64,000 nucleotides of DNA. It comes from Fasciola hepatica. Taxonomy: Eukaryota > Platyhelminthes > Trematoda > Plagiorchiida > Fasciolidae. The number at the start of each line of letters is the position of its first letter. The stretch's first letter is position 1. The DNA is taken from assembly GCA_948099385.1 (NCBI GenBank), contig CANUEZ040000206.1, positions 1,674,001 through 1,738,000 of the forward strand, written 5' to 3'. Shown here in pieces: positions 24,906 through 36,986 of the stretch. Under the pieces are notes generated by a model that saw only the letters and a list, made by a program, of their open reading frames with translations, made no database searches and was not told where the DNA came from. A program made the translations under genes and the position numbers.

Positions 24906-27484
24906 ATAGATTTGTATAATATGATTGATCATGCAGCTTGAACGCTCAACTGAGCATTGAAATCCATGGAAGCACTGTACAGCTGTTTCATCCTCTAAGG
25001 GACTCGACTCATCAGCAGTGCACATCGACCGAGCAACCACGGGCACTCCAACAACCGGTGAACCATTGTGAATCGAACAACTTAACAACACAAGGCTATC
25101 CGGGATGGCTCTCAACGCTTTGTTCAACATATACACTACATCATATATAGCACCCTTCCCAAACTGGCTTCAAATTTGAATGGTAAGAACCAGCTTCGCG
25201 CACACCGATCCACTCCTATGATGGATGACTTCTCTGTAGGGGCCTCAGTACAACCAACGCATTCCCAAATGAACAACCTACACAGCTTCCCCACTATGCA
25301 TGCAATTGATTAGTAGTTCGAGATTAGATCAGATTAGATTTGTATAATATGATTGATCATGCAGCTTGAACGCTCAACTTGGCATTGAAATCCATGGAAG
25401 CACTGTACAGCTGTTTCATCCTCTAAGGGACTCGACTCATCAGCAGTGCACATCGACCGAGCAACCACGGGCACTCCAACAACCGGTGAACCATTGTGAA
25501 TCGAACAACTTAACAACACAAGGCTATCCGGGATGGCTCTCAACGCTTTGTTCAACATCTACACTACATCATATATAGCACCCTTCCCAAACTGCCTTCA
25601 AATTTGAATGGTAACAACCAGCTTCGCGCACACCGATCGACTCCTATGATGGATGACTTCTCTGTAGGGGCCTAAGTACAACCAACGCATTCCCAAATGA
25701 ACAACCTACACAGCTTCCTTACTATGCATGCAATTGATTAGTAGTACGAGATAAGTTCGGATTAGATTAGATTTGTATAATATGATTGATCATGCAGCTT
25801 GAACGCTCAACTGAGCATTGAAATCCATGGAAGCACTGTACAGCTTTTTCATCCTCTACGGGACTCGACTCATCAGCAGTGCACATCGACCGAGCCCCCA
25901 CGGGCACTCCAACATCTGGTGAACCATTGTGAATCGAACAACTCAACAACACAAGGCTATCCGGGATGGCTCTCAACGCTTTGTTCAACATCTACACTAC
26001 ATGATATAGCACCCTTCCCAAACTCGCTTCAAATTTGAATGGTAACAACCAGCTTCGCGCACACCGATCGACTCCTATGATGGATGACTTCTCTGTAGGG
26101 GCCTAAGTACAACCAACGCATTCCCAAATGAACAACCTACACAGCTTCCTTACTATGCATGCAATTGATTAGTAGTACGAGATTAGATCAGATCAGATTA
26201 GATTTGTATAATATGATTGATCATGCAGCTTGAACGCTCAACTGAGCATTGAAATCCATGGAAGCACTGTACAGCTGTTTCATCCTCTAAGGGACTCGAC
26301 TCATCAGCAGTGCACATCGACCGAGCCCCCACGGGCACTCCAACAACCGGTGAACCATTGTGAATCGAACAACTTAACAACACAAGGCTATCCGGGATGG
26401 CTCTCAACGCTTTGTTCAACATATACACTACATCATATATAGCACCCTTCCCAAACTCGCTTCAAATTTGAATGGTAACAACCAGCTTCGCGCACACCGA
26501 TCCACTCCTATAATGGATGACTTCTCTGTAGGGGCTTGAGTACAACCAACGCATTCCCAAATGAACAACCTACACAGCTTCCTTACTATGCATGCAATTG
26601 ATTAGTAGTTCGAGATTAGATCAGATTAGATTTGTATAATATGATTGATCATGCAGCTTGAACGCTCAACTGAGCATTGAAATCCATGGAAGCACTGTAC
26701 AGCTGTTTCATCCTCTAAGGGACTCGACTCATCAGCAGTGCACATCGACCGAGCAACCACGGGCACTCCAACAACCGGTGAACCATTGTGAATCGAACAA
26801 CTTAACAACACAAGGCTATCCGGGATGGCTCTCAACGCTTTGTTCAACATCTACACTACATGATATAGCACCCTTCCCAAACTCGCTTCAAATTTGAATG
26901 GTAAGAACCAGCTTCGCGCACACCGATCGACTCCTATGATGGATGACTTCTCTGTATGGGCCTTAGTACAACCAACGCATTCCCAAATGAACAACCTACA
27001 CAGCTTCCTTACTATGCATGCAATTGATTAGTAGTTCGAGATTAGATCAGATTAGATTTGTATAATATGATTGATCATGCAGCTTGAACGCTCAACATGG
27101 CATTGAAATCCATGGAAGCACTGTACAGCTGTTTCATCCTCTAAGGGACTCGACTCATCAGCAGTGCACATCGACCGAGCAACCACGGGCACTCCAACAA
27201 CCGGTGAACCATTGTGAATCGAACAATTTAACAACACAAGGCTATCCGGGATGGCTCTCAACGCTTTGTTCAACATCTACACTACATCATATATAGCACC
27301 CTTTCCAAACTGCCTTCAAATTAGAATGGTAAGAACCAGCTTCGCGCACACCGATCGACTCCTATGATGGATGACTTCTCTGTAGGGGCCTAAGTACAAC
27401 CAACGCATTCCCAAATGAACAACCTACACAGCTTCCTTACTATGCATGCAATTGATTAGTAGTACGAGATAAGTTCGGATTAGA

Positions 27485-27918
27485 TTAGATTTGTATAATA
27501 TGATTGATCATGCAGCTTGAACGCTCAACTGAGCATTGAAATCCATGGAAGCACTGTACAGCTGTTTCATCCTCTAAGGGACTCGACTCATCAGCAGTGC
27601 ACATCGACCGAGCAACCACGGGCACTCCAACAACCGGTGAAAAATTGTCAATCGAACAACGTAACAAAACAAGGCTATTCGGTATTGGATATCAACGATT
27701 TGTTCAACATCTACACTACATCATATATAGCACCCTTCCCAAACTCGCTTCAAATTTGAATGGTAACAACCACCTTCGCGCACACCGATCGACTCCTATG
27801 ATGGATGACTTCTCTGTAGGGGTCTAAGTACAACCAACGCATTCCCAAATGAACAACCTACACAGCTTCCTTACTATGCATGCAATTGATTAGTAGTACG
27901 AGATAAGTTCAGATCAGA
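27485..27918. repeat. Monomer with a clustered divergent patch
   Basis: Between about 27640 and 27700 differences are dense (gtgaaaaattgtcaatcg, aacgtaacaaaac, ctattcggtattgg), while the rest of the copy is ordinary. The B-box-like site is damaged here. The pattern fits import of a tract from a diverged subfamily better than random mutation. Confidence 0.7.
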
Positions 27919-30145
27919 ATAGATTTGTATAATATGATTGATCATGCAGCTTGAACGCTCAACTGAGCATTGAAATCCATGGAAGCACTGTACAGCTGTT
28001 TCATCCTCTAAGGGACTCGACTCATCAGCAGTGCACATCGACCGAGCAACCACGGGCACTCCAACAACCGGTGAACCATTGTGAATCGAACAACTTAACA
28101 ACACAAGGCTATCCGGGATGGCTCTCAACGCTTTGTTCAACATATACACTACATCATATATAGCACCCTTCCGAAACTCGCTTCAAATTTGAATGGTAAC
28201 AACCAGCTTCGCGCACACCGATCGACTCCTATGATGGTTGACTTCTCTGTAGGGGCCTAAGTACAACCAACGCATTCCCAAATGAACAACCTACACAGCT
28301 TCCTTACTATGCATGCAATTGATTAGTAGTACGAGATTAGATCAGATCAGATTAGATTTGTATAATATGATTGATCATGCAGCTTGAACGCTCAACTGAG
28401 CATTGAAATCCATGGAAGCACTGTATAGCTGTTTCATCCTCTAAGGGACTCGACTCATCAGCAGTGCACATCGACCGAGCCCCCACGGACACTCCAACAA
28501 CCGGTGAACCATTGTGAATCGAACAACTGAACAACACAAGGCTATCCGGGATGGCTCTCAACGCTTTGTTCAACATATACACTACATCATATATAGCACC
28601 CTTCCCAAACTCGCTTCAAATTTGAATGGTAACAACCACCTTCGCGCACACCGATCGACTCCTATAATGGATGACTTCTCTGTAGGGGCCTAAGTACAAC
28701 CAACGCATTCACAAATGAACAACCTACACAGCTTCCTTACTATGCATGCAATTGATTAGTAGTACGAGATTAGATTAGATTAGATTAGATTTGTATAATA
28801 TGATTGATCATGCAGCTTGAACGCTCAACTTGGCATTGAAATCCATGGAAGCACTGTACAGCTGTTTCATCCTCTAAGGGACTCGACTCATCAGCAGTGC
28901 ACATCGACCGAGCAACCACGGGCACTCCAACAACCGGTGAACCATTGTGAATCGAACAACTTAACAACACAAGGCTATCCGGGATGGCTCTCAACGCTTT
29001 GTTCAACATCTACACTACATGATATAGCACCCTTCCCAAACTCGCTTCAAATTTGAATGGTAAGAACCAGCTTCGCGCACACCGATCGACTCCTATGATG
29101 GATGACTTCTCTGTAGGGGCCTAAGTACAACCAACGCATTCCCAAATGAACAACCTACACAGCTTCCTTACTATGCATGCAATTGATTAGTAGTACGAGA
29201 TTAGATCAGATCAGATTAGATTTGTATAATATGATTGATCATGCAGCTTGAACGCTCAACTGAGCATTGAAATCCATGGAAGCACTGTACAGCTGTTTCA
29301 TCCTCTAAGGGACTCGACTCATCAGCAGTGCACATCGACCGAGCAACCACGGGCACTCCAACAACCGGTGAACCATTGTGAATCGAACAACTTAACAACA
29401 CAAGGCTTTCCGGGATGGCTCTCAACGCTTTGTTCAACATCTACACTACATCATATATAGCACCCTTCCGAAACTCGCTTCAAATTTGAATGGTAAGAAC
29501 CAGCTTCGCGCACACCGATCGACTCCTATGATGGATGACTTCTCTGTAGGGGCCTAAGTACAACCAACGCATTCCCAAATGAACAACCTACACAGCTTCC
29601 TTACTATGCATGCAATTGATTAGTAGTACGAGATTAGATTAGATTAGATTAGATTTGTATAATATGATTGATCATGCAGCTTGAACGCTCAACTGAGCAT
29701 TGAAATCCATGGAAGCACTGTACAGCTGTTTCATCCTCTAAGGGACTCGACTCATCAGCAGTGCACATCGACCGAGCCCCCACGGGCACTCCAACAACCG
29801 GTGAATCATTGTGAATCGAACAACTTAACAACACAAGGCTATCCGGGATGGCTCTCAACGCTTTGTTCAACATCTACACTACTTGATATAGCATCGTTCC
29901 CAAACTCGATTCAAAATTGAATGGTAAGAAACAGCTTCGCGCACACCGATCCACTCCTATGATGGATGACTTCTCTGTAGGGGCCTAAGTACAACCAACG
30001 CATTCCCAAATAAACAACCTACACAGCTTCCTTACTATGCATGCAATTGATTAGTAGTACGAGATTAGATCAGATTAGATTAGATTTGTATAATATGATT
30101 GATCATGCAGCTTGAACGCTCAACTGAGCATTGAAATCCATGGAA

Positions 30146-30195
30146 GCAGTGCACAACTGATTCATCCTCTAAGGGACTCGACTCATCAGCAGTGC
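30146..30195 (-). ncRNA. Hammerhead-like locus, doubly broken (first of a duplicated pair)
   Basis: The core is GAAU, the triplet is GUG and stem I is unpaired. The locus lies in the first copy of the 1725-bp duplication. The monomer also carries the T-run variant between the A- and B-box-like sites. Confidence 0.6.
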
Positions 30196-30576
30196 ACATC
30201 GACCGAGCAACCACGGGCACTCCAACAACCGGTGAAACATTTTGAATCGAACAATTTTTCAAAACAAGTAACTCCCGGATAGAACTCAACGCTTTGTTCA
30301 ACATCTACACTACATGATATAGCCTCCTTCCCAAACTCGCTTTAAATTTGAATGGTAAGAACCAGCTTCGCGCACACCGATCGACTCCTATGATGGATGA
30401 CTTCTCTGTAGGGGCCTGAGTACAACCAACGCATTCCCAAATGAACAACCTACACAGCTTCCTTACTATGCATGCAATTGATTAGTAGTACGAGATAAGT
30501 TCAGATTAGATTAGATTTGTATAATATGATTGATCATGCAGCTTGAACGCTCAACTGAGCATTGAAATCCATGGAA

Positions 30577-30626
30577 GCACTGTACAGCTGTTTCATCCTC
30601 TAAAGGACTCGACTCATCAGCAGTGC
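30577..30626 (-). ncRNA. Hammerhead-like locus with stem II restored by C-to-U
   Basis: The plus strand reads cctctaaaggactcg. In RNA, stem II becomes GUCCU-UUAG-AGGAU, five pairs closing a UUAG loop. Most copies have a C-A mismatch at the loop-closing position. The duplicate at 32302 is identical. Confidence 0.65.
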
Positions 30627-31870
30627 ACTTCGACCGAGCCCTCACGGGCACTCCAACAACCGGTGAACCATTGTGAATCGAACAACTCGACAACACAAGG
30701 CTATCCGGGATGGCTCTCAACGCTTTGTTCAACATATACACTACATCATATATAGCACCCTTACCAAACTCGCTTCAAATTTGAATGGTAACAACCAGCT
30801 TCGCGCACACCGATCGACTCCTATGATGGATGACTTCTCTGTAGGGGCCTAAGTACAACCAACGCATTCACAAATGAACAACCTACACAGCTTCCTTACT
30901 ATGCATGCAATTGATTAGTAGTACGAGATAAGTTCAGATTAGATTAGATTTGTATAATATGATTGATCATGCAGCTTGAACGCTCAACTGAGCATTGAAA
31001 TCCACGGAAGCACTGTACAGCTGTTTCATCCTCTAAGGGACTCGACTCATCAGCAGTGCACATCGACCGAGCCCTCACGGGCACTCCAACAACCGGTGAA
31101 CCATTGTGAATCGAACAATTTTTCAAAACAAGGATGTCCCGGATAGAACTCAACGCTTGTTCAACATCTACACTACATGATATAGCACCCTTCCCAAACT
31201 CGCTTCCAATTTGAATGGTAAGAACCAGCTTCGCGCATACCGATCGACTCGTATGATGGATGACTTCTCTGTAGGGGCCTAAGTACAACCAACGCATTCC
31301 CAAATGAACAACCTACACAGCTTCCTTACTATGCATGCAATTGATTAGTAGTACGAGATTAGATTAGATCAGATAAGATTTGTATAATATGATTGATCAT
31401 GCAGCTTGAACGCTCAACTGAGCATTGAAATCCATGGAAGCACTGTACAGCTGTTTCATCCTCTAAGGGACTCGACTCATCAGCAGTGCACATCGACCGA
31501 GCCCCCACGGGCACTCCAACAACCGGTGAATCATTGTGAATCGAACAACTTAACAACACAAGGCTATCCGGGATGGCTCTCAACGCTTTGTTCAACATCT
31601 ACACAACTTGATATAGCATCGTTCCCAAACTCGATTCAAAATTGAATGGTAAGAAACAGCTTCGCGCACACCGATCCACTCCTATGATGGATGACTTCTC
31701 TGTAGGGGCCTAAGTACAACCAACGCATTCCCAAATAAACAACCTACACAGCTTCCTTACTATGCATGCAATTGATTAGTAGTACGAGATTAGATCAGAT
31801 TAGATTAGATTTGTATAATATGATTGATCATGCAGCTTGAACGCTCAACTGAGCATTGAAATCCATGGAA

Positions 31871-31920
31871 GCAGTGCACAACTGATTCATCCTCTAAGGG
31901 ACTCGACTCATCAGCAGTGC
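31871..31920 (-). ncRNA. Hammerhead-like locus, doubly broken (second of the pair)
   Basis: This is the duplicate of the locus 1725 bp upstream, with identical changes. The breaks therefore predate the segmental duplication. Confidence 0.6.
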
Positions 31921-32301
31921 ACATCGACCGAGCAACCACGGGCACTCCAACAACCGGTGAAACATTTTGAATCGAACAATTTTTCAAAACAAGTAACTCC
32001 CGGATAGAACTCAACGCTTTGTTCAACATCTACACTACATGATATAGCCTCCTTCCCAAACTCGCTTTAAATTTGAATGGTAAGAACCAGCTTCGCGCAC
32101 ACCGATCGACTCCTATGATGGATGACTTCTCTGTAGGGGCCTGAGTACAACCAACGCATTCCCAAATGAACAACCTACACAGCTTCCTTACTATGCATGC
32201 AATTGATTAGTAGTACGAGATAAGTTCAGATTAGATTAGATTTGTATAATATGATTGATCATGCAGCTTGAACGCTCAACTGAGCATTGAAATCCATGGA
32301 A

Positions 32302-32351
32302 GCACTGTACAGCTGTTTCATCCTCTAAAGGACTCGACTCATCAGCAGTGC
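32302..32351 (-). ncRNA. Hammerhead-like locus with stem II restored by C-to-U (duplicate)
   Basis: This is the 1725-bp-downstream duplicate of the locus at 30577, with the same U-A closing pair in stem II and an intact core. Confidence 0.65.
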
Positions 32352-34380
32352 ACTTCGACCGAGCCCTCACGGGCACTCCAACAACCGGTGAACCATTGTG
32401 AATCGAACAACTCGACAACACAAGGCTATCCGGGATGGCTCTCAACGCTTTGTTCAACATATACACTACATCATATATAGCACCCTTACCAAACTCGCTT
32501 CAAATTTGAATGGTAACAACCAGCTTCGCGCACACCGATCGACTCCTATGATGGATGACTTCTCTGTAGGGGCCTAAGTACAACCAACGCATTCACAAAT
32601 GAACAACCTACACAGCTTCCTTACTATGCATGCAATTGATTAGTAGTACGAGATAAGTTCAGATTAGATTAGATTTGTATAATATGATTGATCATGCAGC
32701 TTGAACGCTCAACTGAGCATTGAAATCCACGGAAGCACTGTACAGCTGTTTCATCCTCTAAGGGACTCGACTCATCAGCAGTGCACATCGACCGAGCCCT
32801 CACGGGCACTCCAACAACCGGTGAACCATTGTGAATCGAACAATTTTTCAAAACAAGGATGTCCCGGATAGAACTCAACGCTTGTTCAACATCTACACTA
32901 CATGATATAGCACCCTTCCCAAACTCGCTTCCAATTTGAATGGTAAGAACCAGCTTCGCGCATACCGATCGACTCGTATGATGGATGACTTCTCTGTAGG
33001 GGCCTAAGTACAACCAACGCATTCCCAAATGAACAACCTACACAGCTTCCTTACTATGCATGCAATTGATTAGTAGTACGAGATTAGATTAGATCAGATA
33101 AGATTTGTATAATATGATTGATCATGCAGCTTGAACGCTCAACTGAGCATTGAAATCCATGGAAGCACTGTACAGCTGTTTCATCCTCTAAGGGACTCGA
33201 CTCATCAGCAGTGCACATCGACCGAGCAACCACGGGCACTCCAACAACCGGTGAACCATTGTGAATCGAACAACTTAACAACACAAGGCTATCCGGGATG
33301 GCTATCAACGCTTTGTTCAACATATACACTACATCATATATAGCACCCTTCCGAAACTCGCTTTAAATTTGAATGGTAAGAACCAGCTTCGCGCACACCG
33401 ATCGACTCCTATGATGGATGACTTCTCTGTAGGGGCCTGAGTACAACTAACGCATTCCCAAATGAACAACCTACACAGCTTCCTTACTATGCATGCAATT
33501 GATTAGTAGTACGAGATAAGTTCATATCAGATTAGATTTGTATAATATGATTGATCATGCAGCTTGAACGCTCAACTGAGCATTGAAATCCATGGAAGCA
33601 CTGTACAGCTGTTTCATCCTCTAAGGGACTCGACTCATCAGCAGTGCACATCGACCGAGCCCACACGGGCACTCCAACAACCGGTGAACCATTGTGAATC
33701 GAACAACTTAACAACACAAGGCTATCCGGGATGGCTCTCAACGCTTTGTTCAACATATACACTACATCATATATAGCACCCTTCCCAAACTCGCTTCAAA
33801 TTTGAATGGTAAGAACCAGCTTCGCGCACACCGATCGACTCGTATGATGGATGACTTCTCTGTAGGGGCCTAAGTACAACCAACGCATTCCCAAATGAAC
33901 AACCTACACAGCTTCCTTACTATGCATGCAATTGATTAGTAGTACGAGATTAGATCAGATTAGATTAGAATGGTATAATATGATTGATCATGCAGCTTGA
34001 ACGCTCAACTGAGCATTGAAATCCATGGAAGCACTGTACAGCTGTTTCATCCTCTAAGGGACTCGACTCATCAGCAGTGCACATCGACCGAGCCCCCATG
34101 GGCACTCCAACAACCGCTGAACCAATGTGAATCGAACAACTTAACAACACAAGGCTATCCGGGATGGCTCTCAACGCTTTGTTCAACATCTACACTACAT
34201 GATATAGCACCCTTCCCAAACTCGCTTCAAATTTGGATGGTAAGAACCAGCTTCGCGCACACCGATCGACTCCTATGATGGATGACTTCTCCGTAGGGGC
34301 CTAAGTACAACCAACGCATTCCCAAATGAACAACCTACACAGCTTCCTTACTATGCATGCAATTCATTAGTAGTACGAGA

Positions 34381-35256
34381 TTAGTTTAAATTCGAATAGA
34401 TTTGTATATTATGATTGATCATGCAGCTTGAACGCTCAACATGGCATTGAAATCCATGGAAGCACTGTACAGCTGTTTCATCCTCTAAGGGACTCGACTC
34501 ATCAGCAGTGCACATCGACCGAGCCCCCACGGGCACTCCAACACACGGTGAACCATTGTGAATCGAACAACCTAACAACACAAGGATCTCCCGGATAGAA
34601 CTGAACGCTTTGTTCAACATCTACTCTTCATGATATAGCACCCTTCCCAAACTCGCTTCAAATTTGAATGGTAACAACCAGCTTCGCGCACACCGATCGA
34701 CTCCTATGATGGATGACTTCTCTGAAGGGGCCTAAGTACAACCAACGCATTCCCAAATGAACAACCTACACAGCTTCCTTACTATGCATGCAATTGATTA
34801 GTAGTACGAGATAAGTTCAGATCAGATTAGATTTGTATAATATGATTGATCATGCAGCTTGAACGCTCAACTGAGCATTGAAATCCATGGAAGCACTGTA
34901 CAGCTGTTTCATCCTCTAAGGGACTCGACTCATCAGCAGTGCACATCGACCGAGCCCCCCCGGCCCTCCAACAACCGGTGAACCATTGTGAATCGAACAA
35001 TTTTTCAAAACTAGGATCTCCCGGATAGAACTCAACGCTTTGTTCAACATCTACACTACATGATATAGCACCCTTCCCAAACTCTCTTCAAATTTGAATG
35101 GTAAGAACCAGCTTCGCGCACACCGATCGACTCCTATGATGGTTGACTTCTCTGTAGGGGCCTAATTACAACCAACGCATTCCCAAATGAACAACCTACA
35201 CAGATTCCTTACTATGCATGCAATTGATTAGTAGTACGAGATTAGATCAGATTAGA
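34381..35256. repeat. Two divergent monomers
   Basis: The first has an unusual linker (agtttaaattcgaatag), aacacacggtg and ctactcttcatg. The second has a shortened gagccccccc-ggccctcc segment (about 34954-34970) and the T-run patch. Their ribozyme segments (34462 and 34893) are nevertheless intact. Confidence 0.75.
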
Positions 35257-35760
35257 TTAGATTTGTATAATATGATTGATCATGCAGCTTGAACGCTCAA
35301 CTGAGCATTGAAATCCATGGAAGCACTGTACAGCTGTTTCATCCTCTAAGGGACTCGACTCATCAGCAGTGCACATCGACCGAGCAACCACGGGCACTCC
35401 AACAACCGGTGAACCATTGTGAATCGAACAACTCAACAACACAAGGCTATCCGGGATGGCTCTCAACGCTTTGTTCAACATATACACTACATCATATATA
35501 GCACCCTTACCAAACTGGCTTCAAATTTGAATGGTAAGAACCAGCTTCGCGCACACCGATCGACTCCTATGATGGATGACTTCTCTGTAGGGGTCTAAGT
35601 ACAACCAACGCATTCACAAATGAACAACCTACACAGCTTCCTTACTATGCATGCAATTGATTAGTAGTACGAGATTAGATTAGATTAGATTATATTAGAT
35701 TTGTATAATATGATTGATCATGCAGCTTGAACGCTCAACTGAGCATTGAAATCCATGGAA

Positions 35761-35810
35761 GCACTGTACAGCTGTTTCATCCTCTAAGGGACTCGACTCA
35801 TAAGCAGTGC
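35761..35810 (-). ncRNA. Hammerhead-like locus with G5 changed
   Basis: The plus strand reads actcataagcag, so the core is CUUAUGA instead of CUGAUGA. G5 is an invariant catalytic-core base in the family, so this copy is predicted inactive. Confidence 0.6.
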
Positions 35811-36193
35811 ACATCGACCGAGCCCTCACGGGCACTCCAACAACCGGTGAACCATTGTGAATCGAACAACTTAACAACACAAGGCTATCCGGGATGGCTA
35901 TCAACGCTTTGTTCAACATATACACTACATCATATATAGCACCCTTCCCAAACTCGCTTTAAATTTGAATGGTAGGAACCAGCTTCGCGCACACCGATCG
36001 ACTCGTATGATGGATGACTTCTCTGTAGGGGCCTAAGTACAACCAACGCATTCCCAAATGAACAACCTACACAGCTTCCTTACTATGCATGCAATTGATT
36101 AGTAGTACGAGATTAGATTAGATTAGATTAGATTTGTATAATATGATTGATCATGCAGCTTGAACGCTCAACTGAGCATTGAAATCCATGGAA

Positions 36194-36243
36194 GCACTGT
36201 ACAGCTGTTTCATCCTCTAAGGGACTCGACCCATCAGCAGTGC
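36194..36243 (-). ncRNA. Hammerhead-like locus with A9 changed
   Basis: The plus strand reads gacccatcagcag, so the core is CUGAUGG. A9 normally forms a sheared pair with G12. Predicted impaired or inactive. Confidence 0.55.
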
Positions 36244-36986
36244 ACATCGACCGAGCCCCCACGGGCACTCCAACAACCGCTGAACCAATGTGAATCGAAC
36301 AACTTAACAACACAAGGCTATCATGGATGGCTCTCAACGCTTTGTTCAACATCTACACTACATGATATAGCACCCTTCCCAAACTCGCTTCCAATTTGAA
36401 TGGTAAGAACCAGCTTCGCGCACACCGATCGACTCCTAGGATGGATGACTTCTCTGTAGGGGCCTAAGTACAACCAACGCATTCCCAAATGAACAACCTA
36501 CACAGCTTCCTTACTATGCATGCAATTGATTAGTAGTACGAGATTAGATTAGATTAGATTAGATTTGTATAATATGATTGATCATGCAGCTTGAACGCTC
36601 AACTGAGCATTGAAATCCATGGAAGCACTGTACAGCTGTTTCATCCTCTAAGGGACTCGACTCATCAGCAGTGCACATCGACCGAGCAACCACGGGCACT
36701 CCAACAACCGGTGAACCATTGTGAATCGAACAACTTAACAACACAAGGCTATCCGGGATGGCTCTCAACGCTTTGTTCAACATCTACACTACATCATATA
36801 TAGCACCGTTCCCAAACTCGCTTCAAATTTGAATGGTAAGAACCAGCTTCGCGCACACCGATCGACTCCTATGATGGATGACTTCTCTGTAGGGGCCTAA
36901 GTACAACCAACGCATTCCCAAATGAACAACCTACACAGCTTCCTTACTATGCATGCAATTGATTAGTAGTACGGGATTAGATCAGA

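Larger units (their letters stand above)
29649..33098. repeat. Four-monomer unit tandemly duplicated, 1725-bp period
   Basis: Copies near 29649, 30080, 30511 and 30944 repeat at 31374, 31805, 32236 and 32669. Shared private marks include catcgttcccaaactcg, tagcctccttccc, tctaaaggactcg with gtgcacttcg, and aacgcttgttc with cgcataccg. I saw one internal substitution (29880 t versus 31605 a) and a changed linker at the left join. The unit includes two monomers with T-run patches and one with a doubly broken ribozyme. Confidence 0.92.

Noticed and set aside
31374..33098. Duplications as proof of assembly error
   Set aside because: Near-identical units are expected from unequal exchange in satellites, and here the left linker and one base differ between units. 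Without read data an assembly cause cannot be excluded, but it is not required.
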